Shown here piece by piece: positions 8,308-15,252 of a stretch of DNA of 64,000 bases. The notes beneath the pieces are model-generated. The model saw only the letters and a program-made list of their open reading frames with translations, did no database searches and had not been told where the DNA came from. The stretch comes from Curvibacter sp. GWA2_63_95. Lineage in GTDB: Bacteria > Pseudomonadota > Gammaproteobacteria > Burkholderiales > Burkholderiaceae_C. Where the stretch lies: positions 186,001 to 250,000 of the forward strand of contig MGPB01000021.1 of the NCBI GenBank assembly GCA_001795455.1, read 5' to 3'. Each line of letters opens with the position of its first letter. Positions within the stretch are counted from its first letter, which is position 1. The position numbers and the translations under genes were made by a program.

Positions 8308-8328
8308 ACACTGTAGTTGATACAGGGT
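8308..8328. promoter_or_regulatory. MerR-type operator
   Basis: ACACTGTA and TACAGGGT are inverted arms (one mismatch) around a 5-base centre. On the reverse strand they read as the classic ACCCTGTA-N5-TACAGTGT. The site ends 28 bp before the MerR regulator start and probably mediates its autoregulation. Confidence 0.7.
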
Positions 8329-8496
8329 CTTCCGGTCTGGTGGATGGTCATTGGGTGGCTTTTTGAAGAGGAAGATGGATCCTTTCCCGGCAGGCGGTTT
8401 CTGCCGTTGCGCACGCGCGCCTTTCTCGAGTTTTTTGTCCAGCACGTGCAGCAGGTGGCGGCCGCCATCAAGTTTGTGTATCGGGAAATATGTTGT

Positions 8497-8510
8497 ATGA
8501 TGCACATCAT
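8497..8510. promoter_or_regulatory. TetR operator copy 1 (ATGAYG-NN-CRTCAT)
   Basis: ATGATG-CA-CATCAT is a perfect 14-bp palindrome overlapping the probable start of the TetR gene. The same pattern recurs at 9131-9144 and 10253-10266, each time preceded by T and followed by GC. Autoregulation is inferred. Confidence 0.7.
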
Positions 8511-9102
8511 GCGAAAATCGCCCGTCAATATTCGAACCGCTGCCAAAGAGGCCTCCCACGAGCGCATCGTGAGCGCCGCTGCACGGGCTATCCGGCGTAG
8601 TGGGTATGACGGCACGGGCGTTGCCGACATCATGAAAGAAGCGGGCCTCACGCATGGTGCGTTCTACGCCCATTTCGCGTCCCGTGAAGCCATGTTGGCC
8701 GAGGCGGCCGACCGTGCGGGTGCTGAATCCAATGCCATCGCGGCGCGTGTGATTGCCGCCGTACCGCCCGAGCAGTCTCTGCAAGCGCTGATGCAGGTTT
8801 ATCTCTCGAAAGAGCATCTCGCAAGCATCGAGACGGGGTGTCCCATTTCCGCCTTGGGCTCTGAAATGCCGCGCCAGACGCCCGAGGTGCGGCGTGCTGC
8901 CACACTGCGTATCAAAGAAATGATTGACCTGGTCGCCCGCCAGTTTCCAGATTGGGGCCAACCCAGTGCGCACGAGCGCGCACTGGTGACGGTGGCCACG
9001 ATGGTGGGCACCCTGATGCTGGCGCGCGCGGTCGATGACTCCGCCTTGTCTGACGCGTTTTGCAGCGCCACCTTGACAAGCCTAGCCCCTGCCGGGGCCT
9101 AA
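8509..9102 (+). CDS. TetR/AcrR family transcriptional regulator
   Basis: This 197-aa repressor has an N-terminal helix-turn-helix: RIVSAAARAIRRSGYDGTGV, then ADIMKEAGLTHGAFYAHFAS. The ligand domain contains the cysteine motif IETGCPISALGSEMPRQ, placed as in reactive-compound-sensing TetR proteins such as NemR and AcuR. The start is uncertain because ATGs at 8497, 8500 and 8509 are in frame and the operator palindrome overlaps them. The frame is also open back to 8317, but there is no family similarity there. Downstream lie a dehydrogenase, an SDR and an Old Yellow Enzyme with the same operators, so this protein probably controls all of them. Confidence 0.88.
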   Translation: MRKSPVNIRTAAKEASHERIVSAAARAIRRSGYDGTGVADIMKEAGLTHGAFYAHFASREAMLAEAADRAGAESNAIAARVIAAVPPEQSLQALMQVYLSKEHLASIETGCPISALGSEMPRQTPEVRRAATLRIKEMIDLVARQFPDWGQPSAHERALVTVATMVGTLMLARAVDDSALSDAFCSATLTSLAPAGA

Positions 9103-9120
9103 GCCGCTCGGCCTTTTTTT
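9091..9120 (+). terminator. Probable terminator of the TetR gene
   Basis: A short GC-rich stem (GCCG...CGGC or GGCC...GGCC) overlapping the stop codon is followed directly by seven T residues. The stem is short, so efficiency is uncertain. Confidence 0.5.
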
Positions 9121-9130
9121 GTCTTTAAAT

Positions 9131-9144
9131 ATGATGATCGTCAT
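9131..9144. promoter_or_regulatory. TetR operator copy 2
   Basis: ATGATG-AT-CGTCAT matches the palindromic pattern ATGAYG-NN-CRTCAT with one asymmetric position. It lies 65 bp upstream of the dehydrogenase start, in the promoter region. Confidence 0.7.
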
Positions 9145-9209
9145 GCCAAATTGTTTTGTCAATCGAACTCTTGCTCTCCAACCACTGACCGTTTGAAAAG
9201 AGGAAAGCC

Positions 9210-10211
9210 ATGAAAGCATTCACCGTGGATCGCTACGGAAAAAAAGAGAGCTTGCGGGCCACCGATGTGCCAGAGCCTGTACTGCGCGATGACGAGGTCC
9301 TGATTGAGGTGCATGCCACGGGCGTCAATCTGCTGGACTCCAAAATTCGCAGCGGTGAGTTCAAACTCATCCTTCCGTACCGCACACCCTTTGTGCTGGG
9401 GCATGACGTCGCCGGCGTGGTGGTGCGTGTCGGCCCGCGCGTGCGCCACTTCAAACCCGGCGACGAGGTGTACTCCCGACCGGATGATTTCCGCATCGGT
9501 ACCTTCGCGGAGTTTGTCGCTGTCAAAGAAGACTCGGTGGCGCTCAAACCACGCAACCTCAGCATGGAGGAGGCCGCCTCCATTCCGTTGGTAGGCCTGA
9601 CGGCGTGGCAGGCTCTGGTCGAGAAGGCCAAGCTCAAAAAAGGACAGAAGGTTTTCATCCAGGCTGGTTCCGGTGGTGTGGGCACGTTTGCCATCCAGTT
9701 GGCCAAGCACCTGGGCGCCAGCGTGGCCACCACCACCGGCACGGGCAATGTGGCGTGGGTCAAAGACCTGGGCGCGGATGTGGTGGTGGACTACAAAAAA
9801 GATGCGTTTGAAACGATCTTGAGTGACTACGACGCGGTACTGAATAGCCAGGACGGCAAGACGCTGGAGAAGTCGCTGGGTGTGCTCAAACCGGGTGGCC
9901 AACTCATCTCCATCTCTGGCCCTCCTGACCTAGCATTTGCAGAAGAAATAAAAGCGCCGTGGTTGGTGAAGCAGGTCTTGCGTGCCCTGAGCTTTGGCAC
10001 CCAAAGAAAAGCCAAACGCCTCCATGTGGGCTACTCATTTCTCTTCATGAAAGCCAGTGGCAGCCAGTTGCGGCAAATCACCGCGCTGATCGAGTCGGGT
10101 GCCATACGCCCGGTCATTGACAAAGTATTCCCGTTTGATGCCACCAACGAGGCCTTGGCCTACGTCGAAAGCGGACGTGCCAAGGGCAAGGTGGTGATCA
10201 AGGTGCGTTGA
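9210..10211 (+). CDS. NADP-dependent zinc-free alcohol dehydrogenase/quinone oxidoreductase
   Basis: This 333-aa medium-chain dehydrogenase/reductase belongs to the quinone oxidoreductase branch. It has the N-terminal catalytic domain (GVNLLDSKIRSGEFK, LGHDVAGVVVRVGPRV, PGDEVYSRP) and the nucleotide-binding motif QAGSGGVGTFAIQLAKHLGA. The structural-zinc cysteines of classical ADHs are absent. Such enzymes reduce quinones or enones with NADPH. The start at 9210 has a good ribosome-binding site (GAGGAAAG). A TetR operator precedes it, which suggests induction by reactive carbonyl or quinone compounds. Confidence 0.9.
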   Translation: MKAFTVDRYGKKESLRATDVPEPVLRDDEVLIEVHATGVNLLDSKIRSGEFKLILPYRTPFVLGHDVAGVVVRVGPRVRHFKPGDEVYSRPDDFRIGTFAEFVAVKEDSVALKPRNLSMEEAASIPLVGLTAWQALVEKAKLKKGQKVFIQAGSGGVGTFAIQLAKHLGASVATTTGTGNVAWVKDLGADVVVDYKKDAFETILSDYDAVLNSQDGKTLEKSLGVLKPGGQLISISGPPDLAFAEEIKAPWLVKQVLRALSFGTQRKAKRLHVGYSFLFMKASGSQLRQITALIESGAIRPVIDKVFPFDATNEALAYVESGRAKGKVVIKVR

Positions 10212-10252
10212 GTCGTGACATTGCCTTGCACGCCAAGGCGTGTCTTTTTGTA

Positions 10253-10266
10253 TGACGTTCGTCATG
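10253..10266. promoter_or_regulatory. TetR operator copy 3
   Basis: ATGACG-TT-CGTCAT is a perfect 14-bp palindrome 31 bp upstream of the SDR start. It shares the flanks (T before, GC after) with the sites at 8497 and 9131. Confidence 0.72.
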
Positions 10267-10297
10267 CGTATTTCCTAGTTAACCCTCTGGAGTCCTT

Positions 10298-11002
10298 ATG
10301 AAAATTGAAAATTCTGTTGTTCTTGTCACTGGCGCTAACCGTGGCATCGGTCTGGCTTTTGCGCAAGCCTTGCTCGCCCGTGGCGCACGCAAGGTCTACG
10401 CTGCCGCGCGCAATCCCGCCACCGTGACGCTGCCGGGTGTCCAGGCCTTGCAGCTCGACGTTACCAACCCGCAGGAAATCGCCGCTGCTGTTCAGCGCGC
10501 TTCGGACGTGACGCTGGTCATCAACAACGCAGGCATCGCGCAGCCTGGCGGGTTTTTGGCTGCTGACAGCGACGCTGTGACACGCCGCATCTTTGAAACC
10601 AATGTCTTTGGCGTGCTGAACATGAGCAAGGCCTTTGCGCCGGTGCTCAAGGCCAATGGCGGCGGCGCCTTGCTCAATGTGTTGTCGATTGCGTCGTGGG
10701 TGAACGGGGGCGAGTTGGCCGCCTACTCGGCCAGCAAGTCCGCGGCCTGGTCGTTGACCAATGCCTTGCGCCACGAGCTGGCAGCGCAGCAAACCCAGGT
10801 GGTGGGTCTGCACATGGCCTACGTGGACACCGATCTCACGCGGGGCTTCGAGGTTCCCAAGAGCAGTGCCGAAGACATCGTCCAGCGTGCGCTGGACGGG
10901 CTGGAGGAGGGTGCCGACGAGGTATTGGCCGACGTGCTGACGCAGCAGGTTCGCCAGGGCCTGACAGCACCACGCCCGGTCTACCTGCCCCAAGCCCAAT
11001 AA
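10298..11002 (+). CDS. SDR family oxidoreductase
   Basis: This 234-aa short-chain dehydrogenase/reductase has the cofactor motif TGANRGIG (residues 11-18), the NNAGI motif at 76-80 and the catalytic residues S130 or S133, Y143 and K147 (YSASK). It is slightly shorter than the usual 250 residues at the C-terminus but otherwise intact. The start has an SD-like CTGGAG about 8 bp upstream. It is followed after 20 bp by the Old Yellow Enzyme gene, forming a two-gene operon behind a TetR operator. The substrate is unknown and is probably an aldehyde or ketone related to the alkene reductase substrate. Confidence 0.9.
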   Translation: MKIENSVVLVTGANRGIGLAFAQALLARGARKVYAAARNPATVTLPGVQALQLDVTNPQEIAAAVQRASDVTLVINNAGIAQPGGFLAADSDAVTRRIFETNVFGVLNMSKAFAPVLKANGGGALLNVLSIASWVNGGELAAYSASKSAAWSLTNALRHELAAQQTQVVGLHMAYVDTDLTRGFEVPKSSAEDIVQRALDGLEEGADEVLADVLTQQVRQGLTAPRPVYLPQAQ

Positions 11003-11022
11003 GCCACCGCAGGAAGATCGCC

Positions 11023-12099
11023 ATGTTGTTCACCTCACTCTCCACACTGGCCCTGGAGCTCGGCAACCGCGTCGTCATGGCGCCCATGACGCGCAGCCGC
11101 GCGGTGGATTCCAACACGCCCAATGCCCTGATGGCCGAGTACTACGCCCAGCGTGCCTCCGCCGGCTTGATCATCACCGAGGGCACCTCGCCGTCGCCCA
11201 ATGGCCTGGGCTATGCCCGCATTCCGGGGCTCTTCAACCAGGCGCATGTGGCAGGATGGAGGCAGGTCACCGATGCCGTGCATGCCAAAGGCGGCAAGAT
11301 TTTCGTCCAGCTCATGCACACCGGGCGCGTGAGCCACGCAGCCAACCTGCCCGCAGGCGCAGAGGTGATGGGGCCCATGGCCGTTGCCTGCCCCGGTGAG
11401 ATGTACACCGACACCCAGGGCATGCAAGCGCACAGCACCCCACGTGCCATGATGGCCGACGACATCGCCCTTGCGGTCGCCGAGTACGCACGATCGGCCC
11501 AGCTCGCTATCGAGGCCGGATTTGACGGCGTTGAGCTGCATGCCGCCAACGGGTATTTGATGGAGCAGTTTCTGAACGCCCAGGTGAACCAGCGGGTAGA
11601 CGGGTATGGGGGCAGCATCCAGGGGCGCAACCGTTTTGCGCTGGAGGTCGTTCGCGCCACGGTCGCGGCCATCGGTGCCCACCGCGTGGGCATCCGCTTG
11701 TCGCCTTACGGAGTGGTCAACAGTACCGGTGCCTATCCGGAGCTCGAGGCGCAGTACCTGGCGCTGACGGAACAATTGGCGGAGCTGGGCATTTTGTATG
11801 TGCACCTTTTGGACCATTCCGCCATGGGCGCTCCGGCGGTGCCTGCCGAGTTCAAGTTCCGGCTTCGCGTCGCGTTCAACGGCTTGTTCATCCTTGCGGG
11901 GGGCTTTGACAAATCCACGGCCCAGACTGCACTGGGTGCTGGCCACGCGGACCTGATCGCCTTTGCCCGCCCATTTATTGCGAACCCCGATTTGGTGGAG
12001 CGGCTGCAGGCCAGAGCGGAGCTGAACGCTGTGGACATGTCCACCTGCTACACGCCCGGCCCCCAGGGCTATACCGACTACCCAACCCTCCGGGCTTGA
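11023..12099 (+). CDS. Old Yellow Enzyme family alkene reductase (NemA-like)
   Basis: This 358-aa FMN-dependent ene-reductase reduces activated C=C bonds of enals, enones, maleimides or nitro compounds with NAD(P)H. Key motifs are APMTRSRA at the N-terminus, FVQLMHTGR, the substrate-binding H173/N176/Y178 in ELHAANGYLMEQF, VDGYGGS and the FMN phosphate loop near AFARPFIANPDL. The ATG at 11023 follows AGGAAGATC and gives the usual family N-terminus. The gene is the last of the TetR-controlled group, which resembles the E. coli nemRA logic (TetR repressor plus OYE). Confidence 0.93.
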   Translation: MLFTSLSTLALELGNRVVMAPMTRSRAVDSNTPNALMAEYYAQRASAGLIITEGTSPSPNGLGYARIPGLFNQAHVAGWRQVTDAVHAKGGKIFVQLMHTGRVSHAANLPAGAEVMGPMAVACPGEMYTDTQGMQAHSTPRAMMADDIALAVAEYARSAQLAIEAGFDGVELHAANGYLMEQFLNAQVNQRVDGYGGSIQGRNRFALEVVRATVAAIGAHRVGIRLSPYGVVNSTGAYPELEAQYLALTEQLAELGILYVHLLDHSAMGAPAVPAEFKFRLRVAFNGLFILAGGFDKSTAQTALGAGHADLIAFARPFIANPDLVERLQARAELNAVDMSTCYTPGPQGYTDYPTLRA

Positions 12100-12435
12100 C
12101 CATGACCGCATGGTGCCCACGGTCAACACGCATCACCGGACCAGGTGGACAGCCCGTGGATATTGCGCGAGCAGCTACCAATAGCGTAGCAATTTCACCC
12201 GAGGCCCCAGCTTCAAACGCGGGGGAGGGGGGGCGCACTCGGCAATCCGCAAGGTAAATTGGCCAAGCGGCAGGGTTGAGTCGGCAGCCTGCTTGGCGGC
12301 GTTTGCGTAGTTTTTTGGTCAGCCTTCTCTTTAGGTTCGCTAGCGCACGGTGACTTGTCGCCGATTGCCAGATAAAGAGTTTCGCGTCCAGCGCAACATC
12401 CTTTATGCGTTACCAACCAGGAAAGGCCAGACTTC
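12100..12435. other. 336-bp intergenic region
   Basis: The region after the alkene reductase holds a dispersed-repeat copy at 12151-12194 and a G-run (about 12221-12233). There is no credible coding frame, terminator or RNA gene. A purine-rich AGGAAAGG lies about 10 bp before the small gene at 12436. Confidence 0.6.
12151..12194 (+). repeat. Dispersed 3'-end repeat, copy E
   Basis: Copy E starts 51 bp after the alkene reductase stop with its AGCCCGTGG arm facing the gene, then TATTGCGCGAGCAGC. The hairpin half is GCTAC-N6-7-GTAGC on the complementary strand. It differs from GCTAT/ATAGC in other copies by a compensating pair change. The outer GGCC portion is missing. Confidence 0.8.
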
Positions 12436-12702
12436 ATGCAATCCGCACTCAGCTCCAAACACCTCCACAGCCATGCCGCACGAGACCACGAGGAGGCGGC
12501 GCAACTGCACCGCGATGCGGCGGAATGCCATGACCAAAACCGGTCGAATGCGGCACAGCTCAGTGCCATGAGTGCGCTGGCCGTGAGTAGACGCGCGCAC
12601 GAACGCTCACTGAGCGCCTGCAGCAACTCACATGCAAAGGAAGAAAACAGCTTCTCCCTTTGGGCCCGCGCCAAACCCGCTGGCACAGAAATCAGCCTGT
12701 GA
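12436..12702 (+). CDS. Small His/Ala-rich hypothetical protein
   Basis: This is an 88-residue frame with an AGGAAAGG ribosome-binding sequence. The first 55 residues are helical and rich in Ala, His, Glu and Arg (SSKHLHSHAARDHEEAAQLH, then RDAAECHDQN). They resemble short histidine/alanine-rich proteins of Comamonadaceae with no known function. The last 30 residues look unlike the rest and may reflect read-through past a decayed end. There is no signal peptide. A protein product is plausible but unproven. Confidence 0.45.
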   Translation: MQSALSSKHLHSHAARDHEEAAQLHRDAAECHDQNRSNAAQLSAMSALAVSRRAHERSLSACSNSHAKEENSFSLWARAKPAGTEISL

Positions 12703-12836
12703 AACGTCCTTCTTTCGGCGAATCAACTTTCCATCGAGGAACAGGCCTCATGAACAAGGCAAAGTTGAAATTGGCGTTGAAGGCATGAGCACCGCACGCG
12801 ACGACGGGACCAAGATTCGCACCGGGCAGCCCAGCG

Positions 12837-12854
12837 CCGTCCAGAACTGGACGG
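12837..12854. promoter_or_regulatory. Perfect hairpin upstream of the OsmC gene
   Basis: CCGTCCA-GAAC-TGGACGG is a perfect 7-bp stem with a 4-base loop, 26 bp before the OsmC start. It could be an operator or an mRNA leader hairpin. An in-frame ATG at 12785 would make it coding. Confidence 0.4.
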
Positions 12855-12880
12855 CACTTCACGCTTCTAAGGAATTCACC

Positions 12881-13327
12881 ATGACTGAAAAATCTGCCAG
12901 TGTTCTGTGGAATGGTTCCGGCAAGCAGGGCAAAGGCCAGGTCAGTACCGGGTCTGGGGCGCTGTTGGACTACCCGTATGGTTTTGAGAGCCGGTTTGGC
13001 GACGATCGCCGCAGCACGAACCCGGAAGAGATTTTGGGGGCGGCACACGCGGCCTGTTTCACCATGGCTTTCTCGTTCGCGTGTGAAAAGGCGGGTTTTC
13101 CGACCAGCACGATTGACACCCAAGCCCACGTGCGACTGTCGGAGCAAGGGGATGGTTGTGTGATCGACCGGGTCGCATTGCACATGCGGGCTGTTGTGCC
13201 GGGCGTGAGTGAGGCCCAGTTCCAGGAGATCGCTGCGTCTGCCAAACGCGACTGCCCGCTCTCTAAGGCATTGGCGGGCGTGCCCGAGATCACGTTGGAG
13301 GCCACCCTGGACCCTGAGGTCGCATGA
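12881..13327 (+). CDS. OsmC family peroxiredoxin
   Basis: This 148-aa OsmC/Ohr-family thiol peroxidase detoxifies organic hydroperoxides in the cytoplasm. The two redox cysteines are C59 in AAHAACFTMAF and C125 in AKRDCPLSKAL, and the family glutamate lies in TNPEEILGAAHA. The ATG at 12881 follows AAGGAATTC and gives the normal OsmC N-terminus. An in-frame ATG at 12785 would add 32 unrelated residues. That ATG overlaps the TGA of a 12-residue mini-frame (12750-12788) that has its own SD-like GAGGAAC, so a leader peptide is conceivable. It overlaps the next gene fragment by 4 bp. Confidence 0.9.
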   Translation: MTEKSASVLWNGSGKQGKGQVSTGSGALLDYPYGFESRFGDDRRSTNPEEILGAAHAACFTMAFSFACEKAGFPTSTIDTQAHVRLSEQGDGCVIDRVALHMRAVVPGVSEAQFQEIAASAKRDCPLSKALAGVPEITLEATLDPEVA

Positions 13328-13533
13328 CCCCTGGCAAGCCCATCGTCCTGATTACCGGTGCCAGCGGCACCTTGGGCCAATCAGTGGCCAAGGCGTTGAT
13401 GGCCATGGCGCAGCAAATGGCGCGCATTTACGAACGTGACCCGAGGGCAGCGCGGTACCGGCGGATGTTGCTGAGCATTCGCAGCGGGCCAATCACTGAG
13501 CGCTATGGCTCATGGAGCCGCTTGCTAGTATAG
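13324..13533 (+). pseudogene. Remnant of an SDR/NAD-dependent epimerase gene
   Basis: This 69-codon frame begins with a textbook Rossmann start, KPIVLITGASGTLGQSVAKAL, and then changes abruptly to an unrelated basic stretch (RDPRAARYRRMLLSIRSG) and stops at the dispersed repeat. A Rossmann oxidoreductase needs over 200 residues, so this is probably an internally deleted gene. It overlaps the OsmC stop by 4 bp (ATGA), implying that an intact oxidoreductase was once translationally coupled to OsmC. A real small protein is less likely. Confidence 0.6.
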
Positions 13534-13583
13534 GCCCCTAGCCCGCGTAGATATTGCGCAAGCAGCTACTGAATTTGTAGCAT
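13531..13583 (+). repeat. Dispersed 3'-end repeat, copy F
   Basis: Copy F includes the stop codon of the SDR remnant (13531-13533) and ends before the stop of the convergent Ala-rich gene. It reads TAGGCCCCTAGCCCGCG, TATTGCGCAAGCAGC, then the hairpin half GCTAC-N-TAGC. Confidence 0.85.
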
Positions 13584-13602
13584 TGGTGGCCGTTGTAGCG
13601 GA

Positions 13603-14136
13603 TTATTTTCGGATGGACTTGGCCACCGCAGCCGCATCAGAGGCCATTTGCGCTGCCTGTGCGGCGGCGGCGGTGGCACGCACAGTTGCGCGGGCGGCTT
13701 CGGCGGAAGCCTGAATGGCGGTTTCTTCTGCCAGCAGTGCTGCCGCCGATGCCGCCGCCGATGCGGCAGCGGACGCTGCGGCAGCCGACTCCGAAGCGGC
13801 CAGCGCCGCCAGGCTAGCGGCCTCCGCTGCGGCTTCCGTCGCCTCAATGACGTACTGGGAGGAGCCCTGTATGCCTGCATCGGCCTGGTTGAACACATAC
13901 AAAGAGGCAGCCGCCATGGCTGCGGTCATGGCGTTTTTGCACGCCATCGTTGCTCTTTCTGCAGCGACAGCCGCACGCACGGCAGCTTCCAACGAATTGG
14001 CCGTCAGCCCCTTCATCGTCGAGAGCACCTCTGAGTAGCGTTGGTTGACGACCAGATAACCGTTGCGCAGCGTTGCGATCTCCGCTTCAAGCTGGCCTAG
14101 CTTGACAAAAATAAGGCTCTCCGAGTCGCTGGGCAT
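13603..14136 (-). CDS. Alanine-rich helical hypothetical protein
   Basis: This is a 177-aa protein with an N-terminal coiled-coil-like segment (FVKLGQLEAEIATLRNGY) and a C-terminal half (about residues 95-172) in which alanine makes up roughly half of the residues. Ser, Glu and Gln occur at regular intervals, which predicts one long amphipathic helix. There is no signal peptide and no clear membrane segment. Phasin-like or other scaffold roles would fit the composition but not any specific motif. It diverges from the CsbD gene, and its 3' end abuts repeat copy F. Function unknown. Confidence 0.65.
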   Translation of the reverse strand: MPSDSESLIFVKLGQLEAEIATLRNGYLVVNQRYSEVLSTMKGLTANSLEAAVRAAVAAERATMACKNAMTAAMAAASLYVFNQADAGIQGSSQYVIEATEAAAEAASLAALAASESAAAASAAASAAASAAALLAEETAIQASAEAARATVRATAAAAQAAQMASDAAAVAKSIRK

Positions 14137-14272
14137 GTCGTGCGTTCCTTGGGAATGAATAGGTTGCGCAGTGGATTGCCGCAGGCGCAGTCTAGGGGCG
14201 AATGACGGTGCGCCTGGGGTTTATTTCTTATTTACACGGAACCTGGGTCTGTTACCCCACAGATGAAAAGTT

Positions 14273-14297
14273 TGCCAACTCCTAAGCTGTATTGGCA
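14273..14297. promoter_or_regulatory. Inverted repeat upstream of the CsbD gene
   Basis: TGCCAA and TTGGCA are separated by 13 bp, ending 57 bp before the CsbD start in the 218-bp divergent gap between it and the Ala-rich gene. This is a weak operator candidate with no assigned regulator. Confidence 0.3.
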
Positions 14298-14354
14298 GAC
14301 CAGTTCTTGGCCTGTGTGTTTTGAAGAACAACCCCAACCCAAGGAATACGCACC

Positions 14355-14561
14355 ATGAACAAAGATCAGATCAAAGGCGGCGCCAAGCAGGCAGTTGGAA
14401 AAGTCCAAGAGGCTACTGGCAAGCTAGTAGGTAGCAAAGACCAGCAGATGAAGGGATTTGGCAAGCAGCTGGAAGGTTCTGCGCAAAAAAGCATTGGCAA
14501 CGCCAATCAGGCCATCGCAGAAGCCAAGACTGCATTGAAGGGCTCGCGCACGTCGCGTTAA
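14355..14561 (+). CDS. CsbD family stress protein
   Basis: This 68-aa hydrophilic protein has the CsbD signature MNKDQIKGGAKQAVGKVQEA at its start and a second repeat-like half, QMKGFGKQLEGSAQKSIGNA. CsbD-like proteins are abundant general-stress proteins of unknown molecular role. The upstream sequence AAGGAATACGCACC supplies a ribosome-binding site. It is probably monocistronic. The 136 bp after it to the convergent UspA stop contain nothing recognisable. Confidence 0.92.
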   Translation: MNKDQIKGGAKQAVGKVQEATGKLVGSKDQQMKGFGKQLEGSAQKSIGNANQAIAEAKTALKGSRTSR

Positions 14562-14697
14562 CCCGCCATACCGTTCGCACAGGCTGCCGCAGCTTTGTGT
14601 CTGTGCCGCAGCCCATCCACACGAGAAGACCAGCAAGGCACACCACAAGCCGCGCAGGGCTTGGTGGCGTCAAGACGTGCCGGGCCAACGCCGGGGC

Positions 14698-15243
14698 TCA
14701 GTCATTGGGTTCCTCATCCTGACGGGTGCCCACTTCCCGGATCAACGGGCGACTGGCAAAGGGGCGACGCAGGTGGCTGTTGCGTTTGGCGCGCAGGGGG
14801 CGTTCCCGGCAGACCAGCACGGGCACGGTGGCCTTGGATATCAGCCCCGGAACTATGCTGCCACTGAGCAAGCGCACCACCGCGTTGTGTTCTTCGGTGC
14901 CCACCACGATCAAATCGCAGTGGCGTTTGACCGCGGCGTCGGCTGCCGCGTGGGCCGCGTCGGGCGCGGTGGACGTAGCCCGGTGGCTGTGGACCCCGCA
15001 GCGCTCGGCCCAGGCGCTGGCGGCAGCCAGCCGACGTGATGCCTCTTCGGCGGCCTTGGCCTGAAAGGCTTCGGTCGGCATATTGGTCACAGGGAGCATG
15101 TCCACCGCCGGGTAGTCGTAGTGGGGCAGCACACCCAAGAAAAAAATGTCAGCGCGGTGAAGCTGTGCCATTTCGATGGCTTGGTCGATGGCGGATTGGG
15201 TGACGGATCTGTCGTCCACCACGACAAGGATTTTGCGGATCAT
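14698..15243 (-). CDS. Universal stress protein (UspA family)
   Basis: This is a 181-aa single-domain Usp protein. The first strand is KILVVVDDRSVTQSAIDQAI, and the ATP-binding loop LIVVGTEEHN...GSIVPGLI follows the G-2x-G-9x-G(S/T) pattern only loosely, so nucleotide binding is uncertain. A basic C-terminal tail of about 30 residues exceeds the usual 140-150 aa. It starts 9 bp after the stop of the ClC channel gene, so the two are probably co-transcribed. The surrounding CsbD and OsmC genes also point to stress functions. Confidence 0.85.
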   Translation of the reverse strand: MIRKILVVVDDRSVTQSAIDQAIEMAQLHRADIFFLGVLPHYDYPAVDMLPVTNMPTEAFQAKAAEEASRRLAAASAWAERCGVHSHRATSTAPDAAHAAADAAVKRHCDLIVVGTEEHNAVVRLLSGSIVPGLISKATVPVLVCRERPLRAKRNSHLRRPFASRPLIREVGTRQDEEPND

Positions 15244-15252
15244 GGCGAAACC

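Noticed and set aside
12213..12686. A 157-codon reverse-strand frame (Cys/Ser/Trp-rich) across the small His/Ala-rich gene.
   Set aside because: No domain or signal, unusual Cys/Trp composition, and the opposite frame has a good ribosome-binding site.
13648..14038. Repetitive GCC/GCA-rich tract that at first looks like a tandem repeat or CRISPR-like array.
   Set aside because: The periodicity is codon-level alanine repetition within one helical protein; there are no constant repeats with unique spacers.
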